A stretch of DNA of 64,000 bases from Acidimicrobiaceae bacterium (GTDB lineage Bacteria; Actinomycetota; Acidimicrobiia; Acidimicrobiales; Aldehydirespiratoraceae). Shown piece after piece: positions 26,643 to 36,047 of the stretch (positions are counted from its first letter, which is position 1; each line of letters opens with the position of its first letter). The notes below the pieces were generated by a model. That model saw nothing but the letters and a program-made list of their open reading frames with translations, did not search any database and was not told the DNA's origin. Both the position numbers and the translations under genes were made by a program. The stretch covers positions 22,566 through 86,565 of the forward strand of contig VXTM01000052.1 of the NCBI GenBank assembly GCA_009837445.1. The letters are read 5' to 3'.

Positions 26643-28031
26643 TTAGCCGTCGAACGTCGACGCCGGGTAGAACTCCACGTTCACCCATTCGCCGTTAATG
26701 GCCTGCTGGATGGTGTAGGCGCCTGAGACAGTGCCCGACTCGTCGAACACCAGCGGCCCCGACGCGCCCTCATAGTTGATGGTTCCGCCGGAGGCGAGGA
26801 TGTCGCGTCCCTCCGCGAAGGTGGACACCTTGGTGCCGTCGCTGTGCGCGACGCCGCGGATGGTCGAGTTGATCCCGGCTCCGTCGCAGCTGTCGGCGGC
26901 CTCCAGCGACAGTGCCACCAAAGTGATCATGTCGAAGGAGTTGGGCGCGAACGGATCGCCTGCCTTGTCGTAGCGCTCCTCGAAGGAGATGAACTCCGGC
27001 AGCGATGGGTCGGCATCGGCGAACTCGACGAAGGCCTTGTCGTTGATGAGCTCCGCTCCCACAGCATCGAATATCTCCGGCACTGCGAGGTCAGCGGTGA
27101 ACAGCCACTCGCCCTCGAAACCGCCTGCGACGGCCTCCTTGATGACGGTCACGCCGGATTCCTGGCCACCGGCGAGGAAGATCGCGTCGGGGTTGTTCGC
27201 CAGCACGGTCGTCAGCTCGGCCTGATAGGACGGTTGGCCGGGGTTGTAGACGATGAAGTCGGTGATCTCTATTCCGGCTTCGAGCACTTCGGCGCGAGCG
27301 ACCTCCGCGGGGGAGATCGTCGACTCCTCGTTCTGGATCAAGAACGAGACCGACTCGTAGCCGCGGCTCGACAGCCACAGACCCGACGCAGCTCCGTCAC
27401 CGAGGTCCGATGACACGGTGCGGTACACGAAGTTGCCGCCCAACTCGTTGAGGTTGATCGTGCCGGCGTACGGCGACATGATCACGACCTCCTCGCGGTG
27501 GGCGAGATCGACGAGCGCGACCATCACACCCGAGGTCGGACCCATGACGGCGACCGCTCCTTCGCTCTCGATCATGTTGGTGGCCTCGCGTATGCCGGTC
27601 TCGGCGTCGCCTCCGGTGTCGGCCACCACGGTGCGGATCGTTCCGCAGCGGGTGCCGCCGGCTGCGTTGATCTCGTCGACGCCGAACTCGATGGCGTCAG
27701 CGACGATCTTGCCGAACTCGCCGAGTTCGCCTGTGAGCGGAACGAGCACACCGACGGTGATCTCACCGACATCGGCGGGCTCAGCGGGCTCGCTGGGCTC
27801 GTCGTCGGCCGGTTCAGCCATGTCGTCAGCGGGCTCGGCGTCGTCAGCGGGCTCGGCAGGTTCGTCGTCCGTCGGCTCGGCGTCGCCGGTGGCGGCGGGT
27901 TCGCTGGGAGTCTCGGTTGCGTCTGTCGCAGGCTGTTCGTCGTCGTCGTCGTCGCCGCAGGCCGCGGCAACCAGCGACAACGCGAACACGGCCGCGAAGA
28001 GCCGCAAGCAGATGGACTTGGTTGTATTCAT
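26643..28031 (-). CDS. Liv-type ABC transporter substrate-binding lipoprotein
   Basis: A 462-residue lipoprotein (C25 after a hydrophobic signal). A highly acidic low-complexity linker made of repeated Glu-Pro-Ala-Asp-Asp units spans about residues 30-95; the binding domain begins with EITVGVLVPLTGELGEFG and has the two-lobed periplasmic-binding fold of the branched-chain amino acid family. Such proteins bind amino acids, amides, urea or aromatic acids. AGGAGGGG is correctly spaced before the ATG at 28031. It closes a complete importer with the four genes upstream and should set the substrate for the whole cluster. The ligand is not deducible. Confidence 0.9.
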   Translation of the reverse strand: MNTTKSICLRLFAAVFALSLVAAACGDDDDDEQPATDATETPSEPAATGDAEPTDDEPAEPADDAEPADDMAEPADDEPSEPAEPADVGEITVGVLVPLTGELGEFGKIVADAIEFGVDEINAAGGTRCGTIRTVVADTGGDAETGIREATNMIESEGAVAVMGPTSGVMVALVDLAHREEVVIMSPYAGTINLNELGGNFVYRTVSSDLGDGAASGLWLSSRGYESVSFLIQNEESTISPAEVARAEVLEAGIEITDFIVYNPGQPSYQAELTTVLANNPDAIFLAGGQESGVTVIKEAVAGGFEGEWLFTADLAVPEIFDAVGAELINDKAFVEFADADPSLPEFISFEERYDKAGDPFAPNSFDMITLVALSLEAADSCDGAGINSTIRGVAHSDGTKVSTFAEGRDILASGGTINYEGASGPLVFDESGTVSGAYTIQQAINGEWVNVEFYPASTFDG

Positions 28032-28101
28032 GGTTGATCCCCTCCTTGGGGTATTGGTGTGTCAGACCGGTGGCGGTCGGCCGCCGGTCTCTTGCCGCTC
28101 C

Positions 28102-28818
28102 TCAAGGAGCCTCTTGGCGCTCTTCGAGGAGCAGTTCCCTCAGACGGCCGGGTTTGAGCAGTTCCCGGCTGTCGAACTCGTCGGTGATGCGTCCGCCTTC
28201 GACGAGGTAGGTCCTCGCAGAAGCGGCGAGGATCAGGTCAGGGTTCTGTTCGACGACCCACACGACGCCCATCCCCGCATCGGCGAGGTCTCGGACCCAC
28301 TCGACCATCTGCTTAACGAATAGCGGCGCGAGTCCCGCCGCGGGTTCGTCAAGCAGCATCACTCGGGGGTCGCCGACAAGCGCGGAACTGACAGCAAGTG
28401 TCTGGCGCTCCCCGCCAGAGAGCGTCGCGGCGCGCTGTGACGCTCTCTGAGCCAGGATCGGGAACCGCTCAAATACCGCCTCTAGGCGGTTCTTGGTGCC
28501 CCGATACGACAGTGCGGCTATGCGCAGGTTGTCGCGCACTGACAGCTCCCGGAACACGTTGTGCTCCTGGGGCACGTAGCCGACACCGTGGGCTGCGACA
28601 TCCTGCGCGGTGCGGCCCGTGATGTCTGCGCCGTCGAGTACAACGGTGCCTTCGGAGGGCTGCAGGTGCCCTGCGATGGTCTTCATCAGGGTGCTCTTGC
28701 CGGCTCCGTTGGGGCCGAGCACCACCACGATCTCGCCGGCTGCGACCGCCAGGTCGACGCCGTGGAGGATCGTGACTCGGCCGTAGCCAGACACGAGGCC
28801 GCGTACGTCAAGCAGCAT
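28102..28818 (-). CDS. livF: Liv-type ABC transporter ATP-binding protein (LivF)
   Basis: A 238-residue ABC ATPase of the LivF kind: Walker A GPNGAGKST (about 34-42), the LSGGERQ signature, Walker B VMLLDEPAAGLAP and a C-terminal VEQN histidine-free H-loop region as in LivF (WVVEQNPDL). The ATG at 28818 overlaps the end of the LivG gene by 11 bases. It energises the importer together with LivG. Confidence 0.9.
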   Translation of the reverse strand: MLLDVRGLVSGYGRVTILHGVDLAVAAGEIVVVLGPNGAGKSTLMKTIAGHLQPSEGTVVLDGADITGRTAQDVAAHGVGYVPQEHNVFRELSVRDNLRIAALSYRGTKNRLEAVFERFPILAQRASQRAATLSGGERQTLAVSSALVGDPRVMLLDEPAAGLAPLFVKQMVEWVRDLADAGMGVVWVVEQNPDLILAASARTYLVEGGRITDEFDSRELLKPGRLRELLLEERQEAP

Positions 28819-29608
28819 CGCCGCCCCCTAGGTACGCGGAGATCACAGCAGGATCGGCGCGTATGTCAGCCGGTGGGCCCTGCGCGAGCAGTGCACCGTC
28901 GGCGAGCACGAGGATGTGGTCGGCCAACGCGAGCAGGAAATGCAGGTTGTGCTCGACGACGACGAGGGTCATCCCGCCGCTGTGGAGGTCCTGTAGCAGA
29001 GCAGCGAGTCGCTCCTGCAGGCCGGGGTGAACGCCGGCGGTGGGTTCATCCAGCAGCAGGACGGTCGGGTCGCGCACCAGCTGTCGTGCGACTTCGAGCA
29101 TTCGCAGTTCCCCGCCAGAGAGGTCACTCACACGAGCCGCAGCTCGTTCGTGCAGACCGACGCGCCGCAGGATCGCCTGCGCCGCTTCGACGATTTCGGT
29201 CTCGTGATTTCGCCAGCTGCGCCCGAACGCCCACCGCAGGCTCTCTCCTGGGCTGGTCGCGCCCGCGACGACGTTCTGGAGCACTGTCAGCGACTCGAAG
29301 GCCCGAGGGGTTTGGAAGGTGCGGCCGATGCCCTGCTCGGCGATGGTGTCGGGGCTGGAGCGGGTGATGTCGTGTCCGTTGAAGAAGACCGACCCGGTGT
29401 CTGAGGTTTGAACACCGGACATGAGATCGAAGGTCGTGGACTTGCCGGCACCGTTCGGGCCGATCAGCCCGACGAAGGCACCCCGGTCGACGCCGAAACT
29501 CAGGCCGTCGCTGCCTCCGACTGCTTGCAGACCCGAGAACCGCTTCGAGATGTGTCTCGCCTCCAGCAGGGCACCGTTGAGCGCGGCCGCGCCGCCCGGG
29601 AGAGTCAC
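28808..29608 (-). CDS. livG: Liv-type ABC transporter ATP-binding protein (LivG)
   Basis: A 266-residue ABC ATPase with Walker A GPNGAGKST (about 52-60), LSGGELR signature, Walker B VLLLDEPTAGVHP and VVEHNLHFLL. The longer insert between the Walker A and the signature motif marks it as LivG. Its start overlaps the LivM stop by four bases, so all subunits of this importer are co-translated. Confidence 0.9.
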   Translation of the reverse strand: MTLPGGAAALNGALLEARHISKRFSGLQAVGGSDGLSFGVDRGAFVGLIGPNGAGKSTTFDLMSGVQTSDTGSVFFNGHDITRSSPDTIAEQGIGRTFQTPRAFESLTVLQNVVAGATSPGESLRWAFGRSWRNHETEIVEAAQAILRRVGLHERAAARVSDLSGGELRMLEVARQLVRDPTVLLLDEPTAGVHPGLQERLAALLQDLHSGGMTLVVVEHNLHFLLALADHILVLADGALLAQGPPADIRADPAVISAYLGGGDAA

Positions 29609-30534
29609 TTCGAGACCTTCAGACGTGTAGCCGCGGCTTGGAACGGCTGGTAGCGCAGTACCGCTATGAACACCAGGCCGGTGACCACATGCTCGACGGA
29701 TGCCGCGATCTGCGCGGATCGCACCGTCTCGAAGGGCCAGGCCCGCACGATCTCCTCGAAGAACACAAGCCCAGCGGTTCCCAGCACTACGCCGTACACG
29801 GACCGCTCACCGCCGAGCACTAGTGCGATCCACACGATGAAGGTGACCTCTGCTGTGAACAGCGACGGTTGCGCGAGGGTGGTGAACATGGCGTACACCG
29901 CGCCGGCGAACCCGACGGGCACCGCGGAGATCAGGAACACCTGCCGGCGCATCTTCTGCGCGGGCTTGCCCGCGGCCAGAGCGGCGGTTTCGTCGTCGCG
30001 GATCGCGTCGAGGGCCCGCCCGTACGGCGATACCAGAAGCCGCCTGAACACCAGCAGCGTCGCGACCAGCAGCAGTGCCGCGGCGCCTGCGAACACGTAC
30101 TTCTCCTCTATCGGGCCCCAGTCCCCGAAGGGGCGTTCGACTCTGGCTAGCCCGACCGTGCCGTTGCCGATGCGTCTCTCGTTCAACAACAGCGAGTGGA
30201 AGACCTCAGCGAACGCGAAGGTGGTCAAGGCCAAGTACTCGCCCCGGAGCCGCAGCGTCGGCCAACCCGTGACCGCGGCGAACACCAGCGCTGCGAGTCC
30301 TGCGACGATGACCGCGGTCCACCACGGCCAGCCGAACCCGAATTTGTACTGATCCAGCCCTTGCGGCGGGGGCTGCGTGAAGATGGCGTAGGTGTAGGCC
30401 CCTACCGCGAAGTAAGCGACGATCCCGAAATTGATCATCCCACCGCGCGCGTATTGGAGGTTCAGCGACAAGGTGACGACGCCGAAGATGCTGCCGAGGG
30501 TCAACACAGTGACGAGCAGCTGCGGCCAGTTCAT
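29605..30534 (-). CDS. livM: Liv-type ABC transporter permease (LivM)
   Basis: A 309-residue permease with about 8-9 membrane helices. LSLNLQYARGGMINFGIVAYFAVGAY-type sequence near the N terminus and RLRGEYLALTTFAFAEVF (about 93-110) are LivM hallmarks, and YGRALDAIRDDETAA marks the cytoplasmic coupling loop for the ATPases. Starts overlap those of its neighbours (4 nt on both sides). Length is normal, unlike the long LivM at 45317-47173. Confidence 0.9.
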   Translation of the reverse strand: MNWPQLLVTVLTLGSIFGVVTLSLNLQYARGGMINFGIVAYFAVGAYTYAIFTQPPPQGLDQYKFGFGWPWWTAVIVAGLAALVFAAVTGWPTLRLRGEYLALTTFAFAEVFHSLLLNERRIGNGTVGLARVERPFGDWGPIEEKYVFAGAAALLLVATLLVFRRLLVSPYGRALDAIRDDETAALAAGKPAQKMRRQVFLISAVPVGFAGAVYAMFTTLAQPSLFTAEVTFIVWIALVLGGERSVYGVVLGTAGLVFFEEIVRAWPFETVRSAQIAASVEHVVTGLVFIAVLRYQPFQAAATRLKVSK

Positions 30535-31391
30535 GCGTCCCTCGTCCCTGCGAGCCCCGCGGGACGGAACAACAGCACCACGATCACCACCGCGAACGCG
30601 ACCAGTGGCCGGTATCCGGCGGGGATCCAGTAAGCGGAGACGTCCATGGCCACGCCGACGAGCAGCCCCGACAGGATCACCGCATAGAGCGACCCCAGAC
30701 CAGCGAGGATCGCGACCGCGAGGATCTGCAGGATCTGAGCGAACGCCAAGTCGGTTGTGAGTGTGGCGAGCACCGCCAACATGACCCCGGCTAGGCCTGC
30801 CAGTCCCGACGACAGCAGCCAGGTCGCCCGCGATGTGGCACTGAGATTGACGCCACGCGACGCGGCCAATTCGGGATTGACCGCCATCGCTCTGATCGCC
30901 AACCCGGTGCGGGTGCGGTTCAAGAACAGCGCCAGCGACACCGACACCGCCGCGGCCAGGCCGACCACGATGAGCTGGTGGCTGGTGACACGCAGCCCGA
31001 AGGCCTCATATCGGTGCGCCAGGCCGATGTCGAGGGTGCGGATGCCCGTTCCGATCAACCCGTGAAGCGCGCCTCCGATCACGAACGCGACCCCGGTGGA
31101 AGTGATCAACAGCACAGCCGGCCCGCGATGGCGGATCGGGTCGTACACGACGCGGGCGATGCCGAGCCCTACCAGCGCGGTGAACGCGATCGCCGCGACC
31201 GCGGCTGCCAGGACGTGCCATCCGTGATGAGAGTTGAGCCACCAGGTCGTGAACGCGCTGACTCCCAGCAGTTCCGCATGGGCGATGTTCAAGAACCCCT
31301 CAACGCGGCGGGTCAACGAGAACCCGATCGTGGCGAGGATCAGAAAGCAGCCTGTCGCGACGCCCGACACGAAGAACTGCAGCAGCAGCAT
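30531..31391 (-). CDS. livH: Liv-type ABC transporter permease (LivH)
   Basis: A 286-residue permease with about eight helices. GFSLTRRVEGFLNIAHAELLGVSAF (about 20-44) is the LivH pattern where the usual GVINFAHGE is replaced by FLNIAHAE; GLAIRAMAVNPELAASRGVN is the coupling loop. The ATG at 31391 lies seven bases after the cupin stop; an in-frame start 45 bases upstream would overlap the cupin gene and has no better ribosome site. Confidence 0.88.
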   Translation of the reverse strand: MLLLQFFVSGVATGCFLILATIGFSLTRRVEGFLNIAHAELLGVSAFTTWWLNSHHGWHVLAAAVAAIAFTALVGLGIARVVYDPIRHRGPAVLLITSTGVAFVIGGALHGLIGTGIRTLDIGLAHRYEAFGLRVTSHQLIVVGLAAAVSVSLALFLNRTRTGLAIRAMAVNPELAASRGVNLSATSRATWLLSSGLAGLAGVMLAVLATLTTDLAFAQILQILAVAILAGLGSLYAVILSGLLVGVAMDVSAYWIPAGYRPLVAFAVVIVVLLFRPAGLAGTRDA

Positions 31392-31398
31392 CGAAGCT

Positions 31399-31740
31399 CT
31401 ACTCGTAGTTGCGTACTTCGAAGGTGATCGCCCCATGGGGGCTCACCCACGGACCGTGGGCCATGCCCGGCGGGCGGCACGCGTACATGCCCTTGATGAA
31501 GGTCTGATCAAGGGTCAGGTCGTGGATGGCCCCCTCGACCAACCAGATTTCCTCCCAGAAGTCGTGGCGCTGCACTCCTGCTGCGGACGTGTCGGTGCCG
31601 GGGAGGAACTTCAACAACCGCGTGTACGACCCTGTGTCGGGGTCATCGGAGAGGATCTTGCTGTAGAGGCCCTCGATGCCCGCTTCGGGCTTCCACGGCA
31701 GTAGTTCGGGGTCGAAGAACTCGAACTCTTGCTTTCCCAT
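31399..31740 (-). CDS. small cupin-domain protein
   Basis: A 113-residue single cupin fold. The first cupin motif is seen in QRHDFWEEIWLVEG (about 54-67) and the second in CRPPGMAHGPW (about 84-94), with His and Glu residues suited to bind a metal. Small cupins of this ChrR-like type act as dioxygenases, isomerases or ligand sensors. The ATG overlaps the stop of the nitrilase-DUF2848 gene by one base, tying it to that enzyme. The reaction is unknown; a ring-opening or isomerase step in the same pathway is a reasonable guess. Confidence 0.8.
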   Translation of the reverse strand: MGKQEFEFFDPELLPWKPEAGIEGLYSKILSDDPDTGSYTRLLKFLPGTDTSAAGVQRHDFWEEIWLVEGAIHDLTLDQTFIKGMYACRPPGMAHGPWVSPHGAITFEVRNYE

Positions 31741-33197
31741 CAGGTGTCCTCCATGACGTTGACGATCGAGTAGGCGACCTCGAGCGAGCGGCCCCGTACT
31801 GGGTCTCGCAGAGCGACCTCAAAGCTGGGATGGAACTCGAAACCCCCTGCGGCGGGGATGGTTCCCGACAGGATCACCGTCCCGGCCATGGGCCCCCCGA
31901 AGCGGTTCTCGACGAGTTCGATCAGCTCGCGAGGGGGACGCAGCGCCGCCACCGGGCCCGCCTGATAGCAGTCCTGGGCGGCTGCGGGGGTTCGGGCCTC
32001 GAAGGTCAGGTCGTCCCAGTGGGCTTCGATGTCGTGCAGGCGCCACACGCTTGTTGACAGGACCTTGGGGCAGTTCTGTTTGGAAGCGTTGATGTCGACG
32101 GTCTCCAACGCCCGGTCGGTGTGATCCGATGCAGCCGCCACCCAGACCTCGTTGCTGTCGATGAGCAGCGCGAACTCGACTTCCCCGCACGACGATGCGG
32201 TAGTTGCCTCGATGCGGGAGGCTGTCGTCAGCCGATCAGCGCCAACCACGAAATAGGCGGGCACCTCGTCGGGTGGTTCGATTCCCTCTTCTTGGAGTTT
32301 CGCGATGTAGGCGTCGATGGCGTCGGTGTCTCTAGCGGTGTAGCCGGCGAGGATCACCCGCTTGGCGGTGAACCGGACAGCGGTGCCGTCATCGCGGCGC
32401 AGCACCAGGTCGTTGTCGGGATCGCCGAGTAGCCGCCGGTCGACGAGTGCCGGGAACCGGCTGCGGGCGGTGTGGGCCTCATCGAGTTGCACCGGCGCCG
32501 ACACGAAGCCCGGATCGTCGCCGAGTGATGCGACGGTGATTCCCCACGGGTCGATGACCGCGGATCGTCCGCACAGCGTCGTGCCGCGGCCGGTGGCGCC
32601 GACGCCGTTGCACGCGAACACGAACGCCTGGTTCTCGATTGCTCGGGCCCGCAGCAGGGTGCTCCACGCCTCGACTCGAGGATGGGGCCAGGCGGACGCA
32701 ACGATGAACCCGGTCGCGCCGTGTTCGCACATGCGGCGGAACAGCTCCGGGAAGCGCAGGTCGTAGCAAACCGCCATCCCCAGGCGGCCCAACGGCGTGT
32801 CGGCCACCACAACCTCGTCACCGGGGCTCAGCAGCCGCTGCTCCTGGCTGTCGAACCCGAACAGGTGCATCTTGCGGTACCTGGCGAGCTCGGCGCCGTC
32901 GGGTCCGAACAGAACCGAAGTGTTGTAGAGACACCCACCGTCGGCTTCGACCAGAGAACCCGCATGCACGCACGCGCCGACCCGTGCAGCGGTCTCGGAC
33001 AGCGCTTCGAGCAGCGCGGGTGTGTCCTCAGCGGCTTGCGTGTACTGGTCGAACGCGAAGTAGCCGGGATGCCACATCTCCGGCAGAACGATCAGATCCG
33101 AGCCTGCGGCCGTGTCGATCCACCCGCGCACGAAGTGGGCCGGGCTCGGCGACGCGGCGGACGCGTCGGCGGGCATCTGGAGCAGCGAGACCCTCAT
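31740..33197 (-). CDS. nitrilase-DUF2848 fusion protein
   Basis: A 485-residue two-domain protein. Residues 1 to about 255 are a carbon-nitrogen hydrolase with the full Glu-Lys-Cys triad: E40 in LPEMWHPGY, K109 in YRKMHLFG and C144 in AVCYDLRFPE; this branch resembles omega-amidases and N-carbamoyl hydrolases. Residues from about 264 to 485 match DUF2848, a family of unknown function, with SSCGEVEFALL (335-345), SDHTDR (357-362) and SKQNCPK (372-378). Members of DUF2848 normally stand alone. The frame is continuous with no internal start of good quality, so the fusion looks genuine. It is coupled to the hydroxylase gene (ATGA) and should hydrolyse an amide, ureido or nitrile intermediate. The name of the second domain is from memory of the family. 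Confidence 0.8.
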   Translation of the reverse strand: MRVSLLQMPADASAASPSPAHFVRGWIDTAAGSDLIVLPEMWHPGYFAFDQYTQAAEDTPALLEALSETAARVGACVHAGSLVEADGGCLYNTSVLFGPDGAELARYRKMHLFGFDSQEQRLLSPGDEVVVADTPLGRLGMAVCYDLRFPELFRRMCEHGATGFIVASAWPHPRVEAWSTLLRARAIENQAFVFACNGVGATGRGTTLCGRSAVIDPWGITVASLGDDPGFVSAPVQLDEAHTARSRFPALVDRRLLGDPDNDLVLRRDDGTAVRFTAKRVILAGYTARDTDAIDAYIAKLQEEGIEPPDEVPAYFVVGADRLTTASRIEATTASSCGEVEFALLIDSNEVWVAAASDHTDRALETVDINASKQNCPKVLSTSVWRLHDIEAHWDDLTFEARTPAAAQDCYQAGPVAALRPPRELIELVENRFGGPMAGTVILSGTIPAAGGFEFHPSFEVALRDPVRGRSLEVAYSIVNVMEDT

Positions 33198-35572
33198 GAG
33201 GAGGCTCCGCTGCCGTTGGCGGCGTCGATGTAGCCGAGCACTCGTTCGGGGGTCAGAGGCAGGCGGTTGACTGTGACTGTCCCGAGATGTGAGAGGGCAT
33301 CCTCAACCGCCGAGGCGATCACCGCGCCTGGGGCGATCGCTCCTCCCTCGCCCATGCCCTTGAGTCCGCCGATGGTGTGAGGGGAGGGCGTCTGGAGGTG
33401 AGCGACCCGGAAGTCCGGGATGTCGCTCATCACCGGCACGAGGTAGTCCGCGAACGTGGTTGACAGCGGCTGGCCCGCCTGGTCGTAAAGGAACTCCTCG
33501 AACAGGGCCGTACCGATGCCTTGGGCGACGCCACCGAAGATCTGACCTTCGACGATCGTCGGGTTGATCATCGGGCCGCAGTCCTCGACTACTGCGTAGC
33601 TCAAGACTCGGGACTTGCCGGTCAGTGGGTCGATCTCGACGGATGCCAAATGCGCGGCGTTGGTGTACGCACCGGTTCCGGGGTGCGCGTCGTAGGTTCT
33701 CGATGCTTCCAGGCAGGGCTCGACGCCTTCCGGCAGTCGTTCGGGGCGCTGATAGATGAGCCGGCACAGTTCGCTCGTATTGAGGAACTGGTTGGGGCTG
33801 CCGGCGACCGACACCCGACCCGATTCGACGACCATGTCTTCAGGGGCTGCTTCGAGGATGTGCGCCGCTACCAATCGCAGTGTGTCCGCGACTGCGTCAG
33901 CGGCCTTTGTGACGGCACCGCCCGCGAGCACCGCGGAGCGGCTGGCGAAGGTGCCGGCGCCGTAAGCAACCTGTTCGGTGTCGCCGTATTCGACGCGGAT
34001 CTGTTCAAGGTCCAGCCCAAGCCGGTCCGCTGCGACCTGTGCCAGGGTGGTCTCTAGTCCTTGGCCGTGGTCGTGTATCGATGCCGACACGACTGCTGTC
34101 CCGGAGGCGTCGAGGCGCACCTTGGCGGTCTCATACCCGAACACGATCGGAACGCCGCGCTGCTTGAACTCCTGGGTGGTGTGGGCGGTCTGTTCTGTGA
34201 ACACCGCCAGCCCCACCCCCACCAGCCGTCCCGCTGCTCGGGCATCGGCTTGGCGCTTGAGCAGGCCTTCGTGGTCGCCGAGTTCCAGCACGGCGTCAAG
34301 CGACTCAAGGAGCGATCCACTGTCATAGACGAGCCCCGACGGGGACCGCCACGGATAGTCACCTTCCGAGAGCAGGTTGCGGTTGCGGATCTCCACGCGG
34401 TCGACACCGAGGTGACGGGCGATCTGGTCCAGGAGCCGCTCGATCGAGAAGCAGGCCGCGGGGCGGGCGACCCCCCGGTATGCGCCGTACGGGGTCTTGT
34501 TGGTGCACACCGACGTGGACGCGACCGAGTACTCGCGGATCCTGTAGGGGCCCGGAAGGATGCCCATGGCCATCCCGCCGTCCATGGTCGCGGTCCACGG
34601 GAACACCGAGTAGGCGCCCATGTCGACGGCTATGTCGGCCTCAAGAGCCAGGATCGTGCCGTCGTCGTCGAAGTAGCCCGTCACGGTGTGGCGGTGCTCT
34701 CGGGAGTGATGAGCCGCTACGAAATGCTCACGGCGGTCCTCGACCCATTTGACGGGCCGCCCCAACCGGCGCGCCGCCAAACAGCAGGCCACCTCCTCGG
34801 GATAGAGCTGGGCCTTGACTCCGAAACCGCCTCCGACGTCGGGGGCGATCACCTGGATCAGGCTCTCGGGGACGCCCAGCGCCCAGGACAGCCCCGCCCG
34901 CACGAGATGGGGAATCTGGGTTGTTGTGTGGAGCCGGAACCGGCCCGTGCCGGGGTCGTGTTCCGCGACGCACGCCCGGTTCTCCATGGGAATGCCGCTG
35001 TGGCGCCCGTTGTGCAACTCGATCGACACCCGATGCGGCGCGGCCGAGCAGGTATCGCCGAATCCGTAGGTCTCTATCTGTCTGCGCACGAACGCGTTGT
35101 GTTGCCAGCCTGGATGCAGCGGCGCGCAGCCCGCATCGAGGGCTGTGTCGATGTCCACGACGGTGGGCAGCGGGTCGAGGTGGGCCACCACCAGTTCAGA
35201 GGCGTCCTCGGCGAGGTACTCGTTGTCGGCGACGACCATGGCGAGTGCTTCGCCCACATGGCGCACGCGATCCACGGCGAGGATCGGTTGAGCCGATTCC
35301 TGGAACCCGAGGTAGCTCGATACGCATCGCATCTCGGTGCCGGCGAAGTCTTCGCCGACGAACACTGCCTTCACGCTCTCAGCGGCAGCAGCGGCTTCGA
35401 TGTCGAGACTGGCCACCGTGGCGTGCGCTTCGTGGGAGCGCACGAACTTCGCGGCGAGCACGCCAGCCGGGTTGATGTCGGCGACGTAGCGGCCGTCGCC
35501 TCGCAGCAGTCTGTCGTCTTGGCGGCGGGGCACCCTCGCCCCGAAGAAGCGGGGCGCCCCCTCAGTTGTCAT
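33194..35572 (-). CDS. molybdenum hydroxylase large (Mo-binding) subunit
   Basis: A 792-residue xanthine-dehydrogenase-family catalytic subunit. GGGFGVK (247-253), the loop GAYRGVAR (363-370) and the catalytic Glu in KGMGEGG (E742) are present. The active-site loop is not the AYRCSFR of true form I CO dehydrogenase, so CO is an unlikely substrate. Such enzymes hydroxylate N-heterocycles, purines or aldehydes using water. The start MTTEGAPRFFG at 35572 overlaps the Fe-S subunit stop by 11 bases; the longer frame is read-through. The three subunit genes are in the order FAD, Fe-S, Mo, as in coxMSL. Confidence 0.9.
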   Translation of the reverse strand: MTTEGAPRFFGARVPRRQDDRLLRGDGRYVADINPAGVLAAKFVRSHEAHATVASLDIEAAAAAESVKAVFVGEDFAGTEMRCVSSYLGFQESAQPILAVDRVRHVGEALAMVVADNEYLAEDASELVVAHLDPLPTVVDIDTALDAGCAPLHPGWQHNAFVRRQIETYGFGDTCSAAPHRVSIELHNGRHSGIPMENRACVAEHDPGTGRFRLHTTTQIPHLVRAGLSWALGVPESLIQVIAPDVGGGFGVKAQLYPEEVACCLAARRLGRPVKWVEDRREHFVAAHHSREHRHTVTGYFDDDGTILALEADIAVDMGAYSVFPWTATMDGGMAMGILPGPYRIREYSVASTSVCTNKTPYGAYRGVARPAACFSIERLLDQIARHLGVDRVEIRNRNLLSEGDYPWRSPSGLVYDSGSLLESLDAVLELGDHEGLLKRQADARAAGRLVGVGLAVFTEQTAHTTQEFKQRGVPIVFGYETAKVRLDASGTAVVSASIHDHGQGLETTLAQVAADRLGLDLEQIRVEYGDTEQVAYGAGTFASRSAVLAGGAVTKAADAVADTLRLVAAHILEAAPEDMVVESGRVSVAGSPNQFLNTSELCRLIYQRPERLPEGVEPCLEASRTYDAHPGTGAYTNAAHLASVEIDPLTGKSRVLSYAVVEDCGPMINPTIVEGQIFGGVAQGIGTALFEEFLYDQAGQPLSTTFADYLVPVMSDIPDFRVAHLQTPSPHTIGGLKGMGEGGAIAPGAVIASAVEDALSHLGTVTVNRLPLTPERVLGYIDAANGSGASS

Positions 35573-36047
35573 CGGCTCGGCCCGTGGCGCTGTCGAGGGC
35601 GCGCTCGACGGCGTCGACGATGTGGTGGTAGCCGGTGCAGCGGCACAAATGGCCCGAGAGGTGCTCGCGGATCTCGTCGCGGCTGCAGGCCGGGTTCGTC
35701 GCGGCAAGTTCCACGACGCTCATGAGCAGCCCCGGTGTGCAGAATCCGCACTGCAGCCCGTGGCAGTCCTTGAACGCCAGTTGTATGGGATGCAAGCCGG
35801 CGCCGTTCGCGGAGAGCGATTCGACGGTCTCGACGCTGCGGGCGTCGGCCTGAATGGCGAGCATCAGGCAGGACCGCGCCGAGGCGCCGTCCACCAGCAC
35901 GGTGCAGGCGCCGCAGTAGCCGTGTTCGCAGCCCACATGGGTGCCGGTGAGACCCAGGCCGTCGCGCAAGAAATCCGACAGCAGCGTGCGGGGATCCACC
36001 TGCGCCGCGGTGCGCTCGCCGTTGACCGTAAGCGAGATCTCAGCCAT
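35562..36047 (-). CDS. molybdenum hydroxylase [2Fe-2S] subunit
   Basis: A 161-residue electron-transfer subunit with two [2Fe-2S] clusters. The plant-type N-terminal cluster uses C40, C45, C48 and C60 (CEHGYCGAC pattern); the C-terminal four-helix domain uses C100, C103, C135 and C137 (QCGFC and CRCTGY). It passes electrons from the Mo site to the FAD subunit. The ATG at 36047 lies just inside the end of the FAD gene. All eight cysteines are present, so the subunit should be functional. Confidence 0.93.
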   Translation of the reverse strand: MAEISLTVNGERTAAQVDPRTLLSDFLRDGLGLTGTHVGCEHGYCGACTVLVDGASARSCLMLAIQADARSVETVESLSANGAGLHPIQLAFKDCHGLQCGFCTPGLLMSVVELAATNPACSRDEIREHLSGHLCRCTGYHHIVDAVERALDSATGRADDN

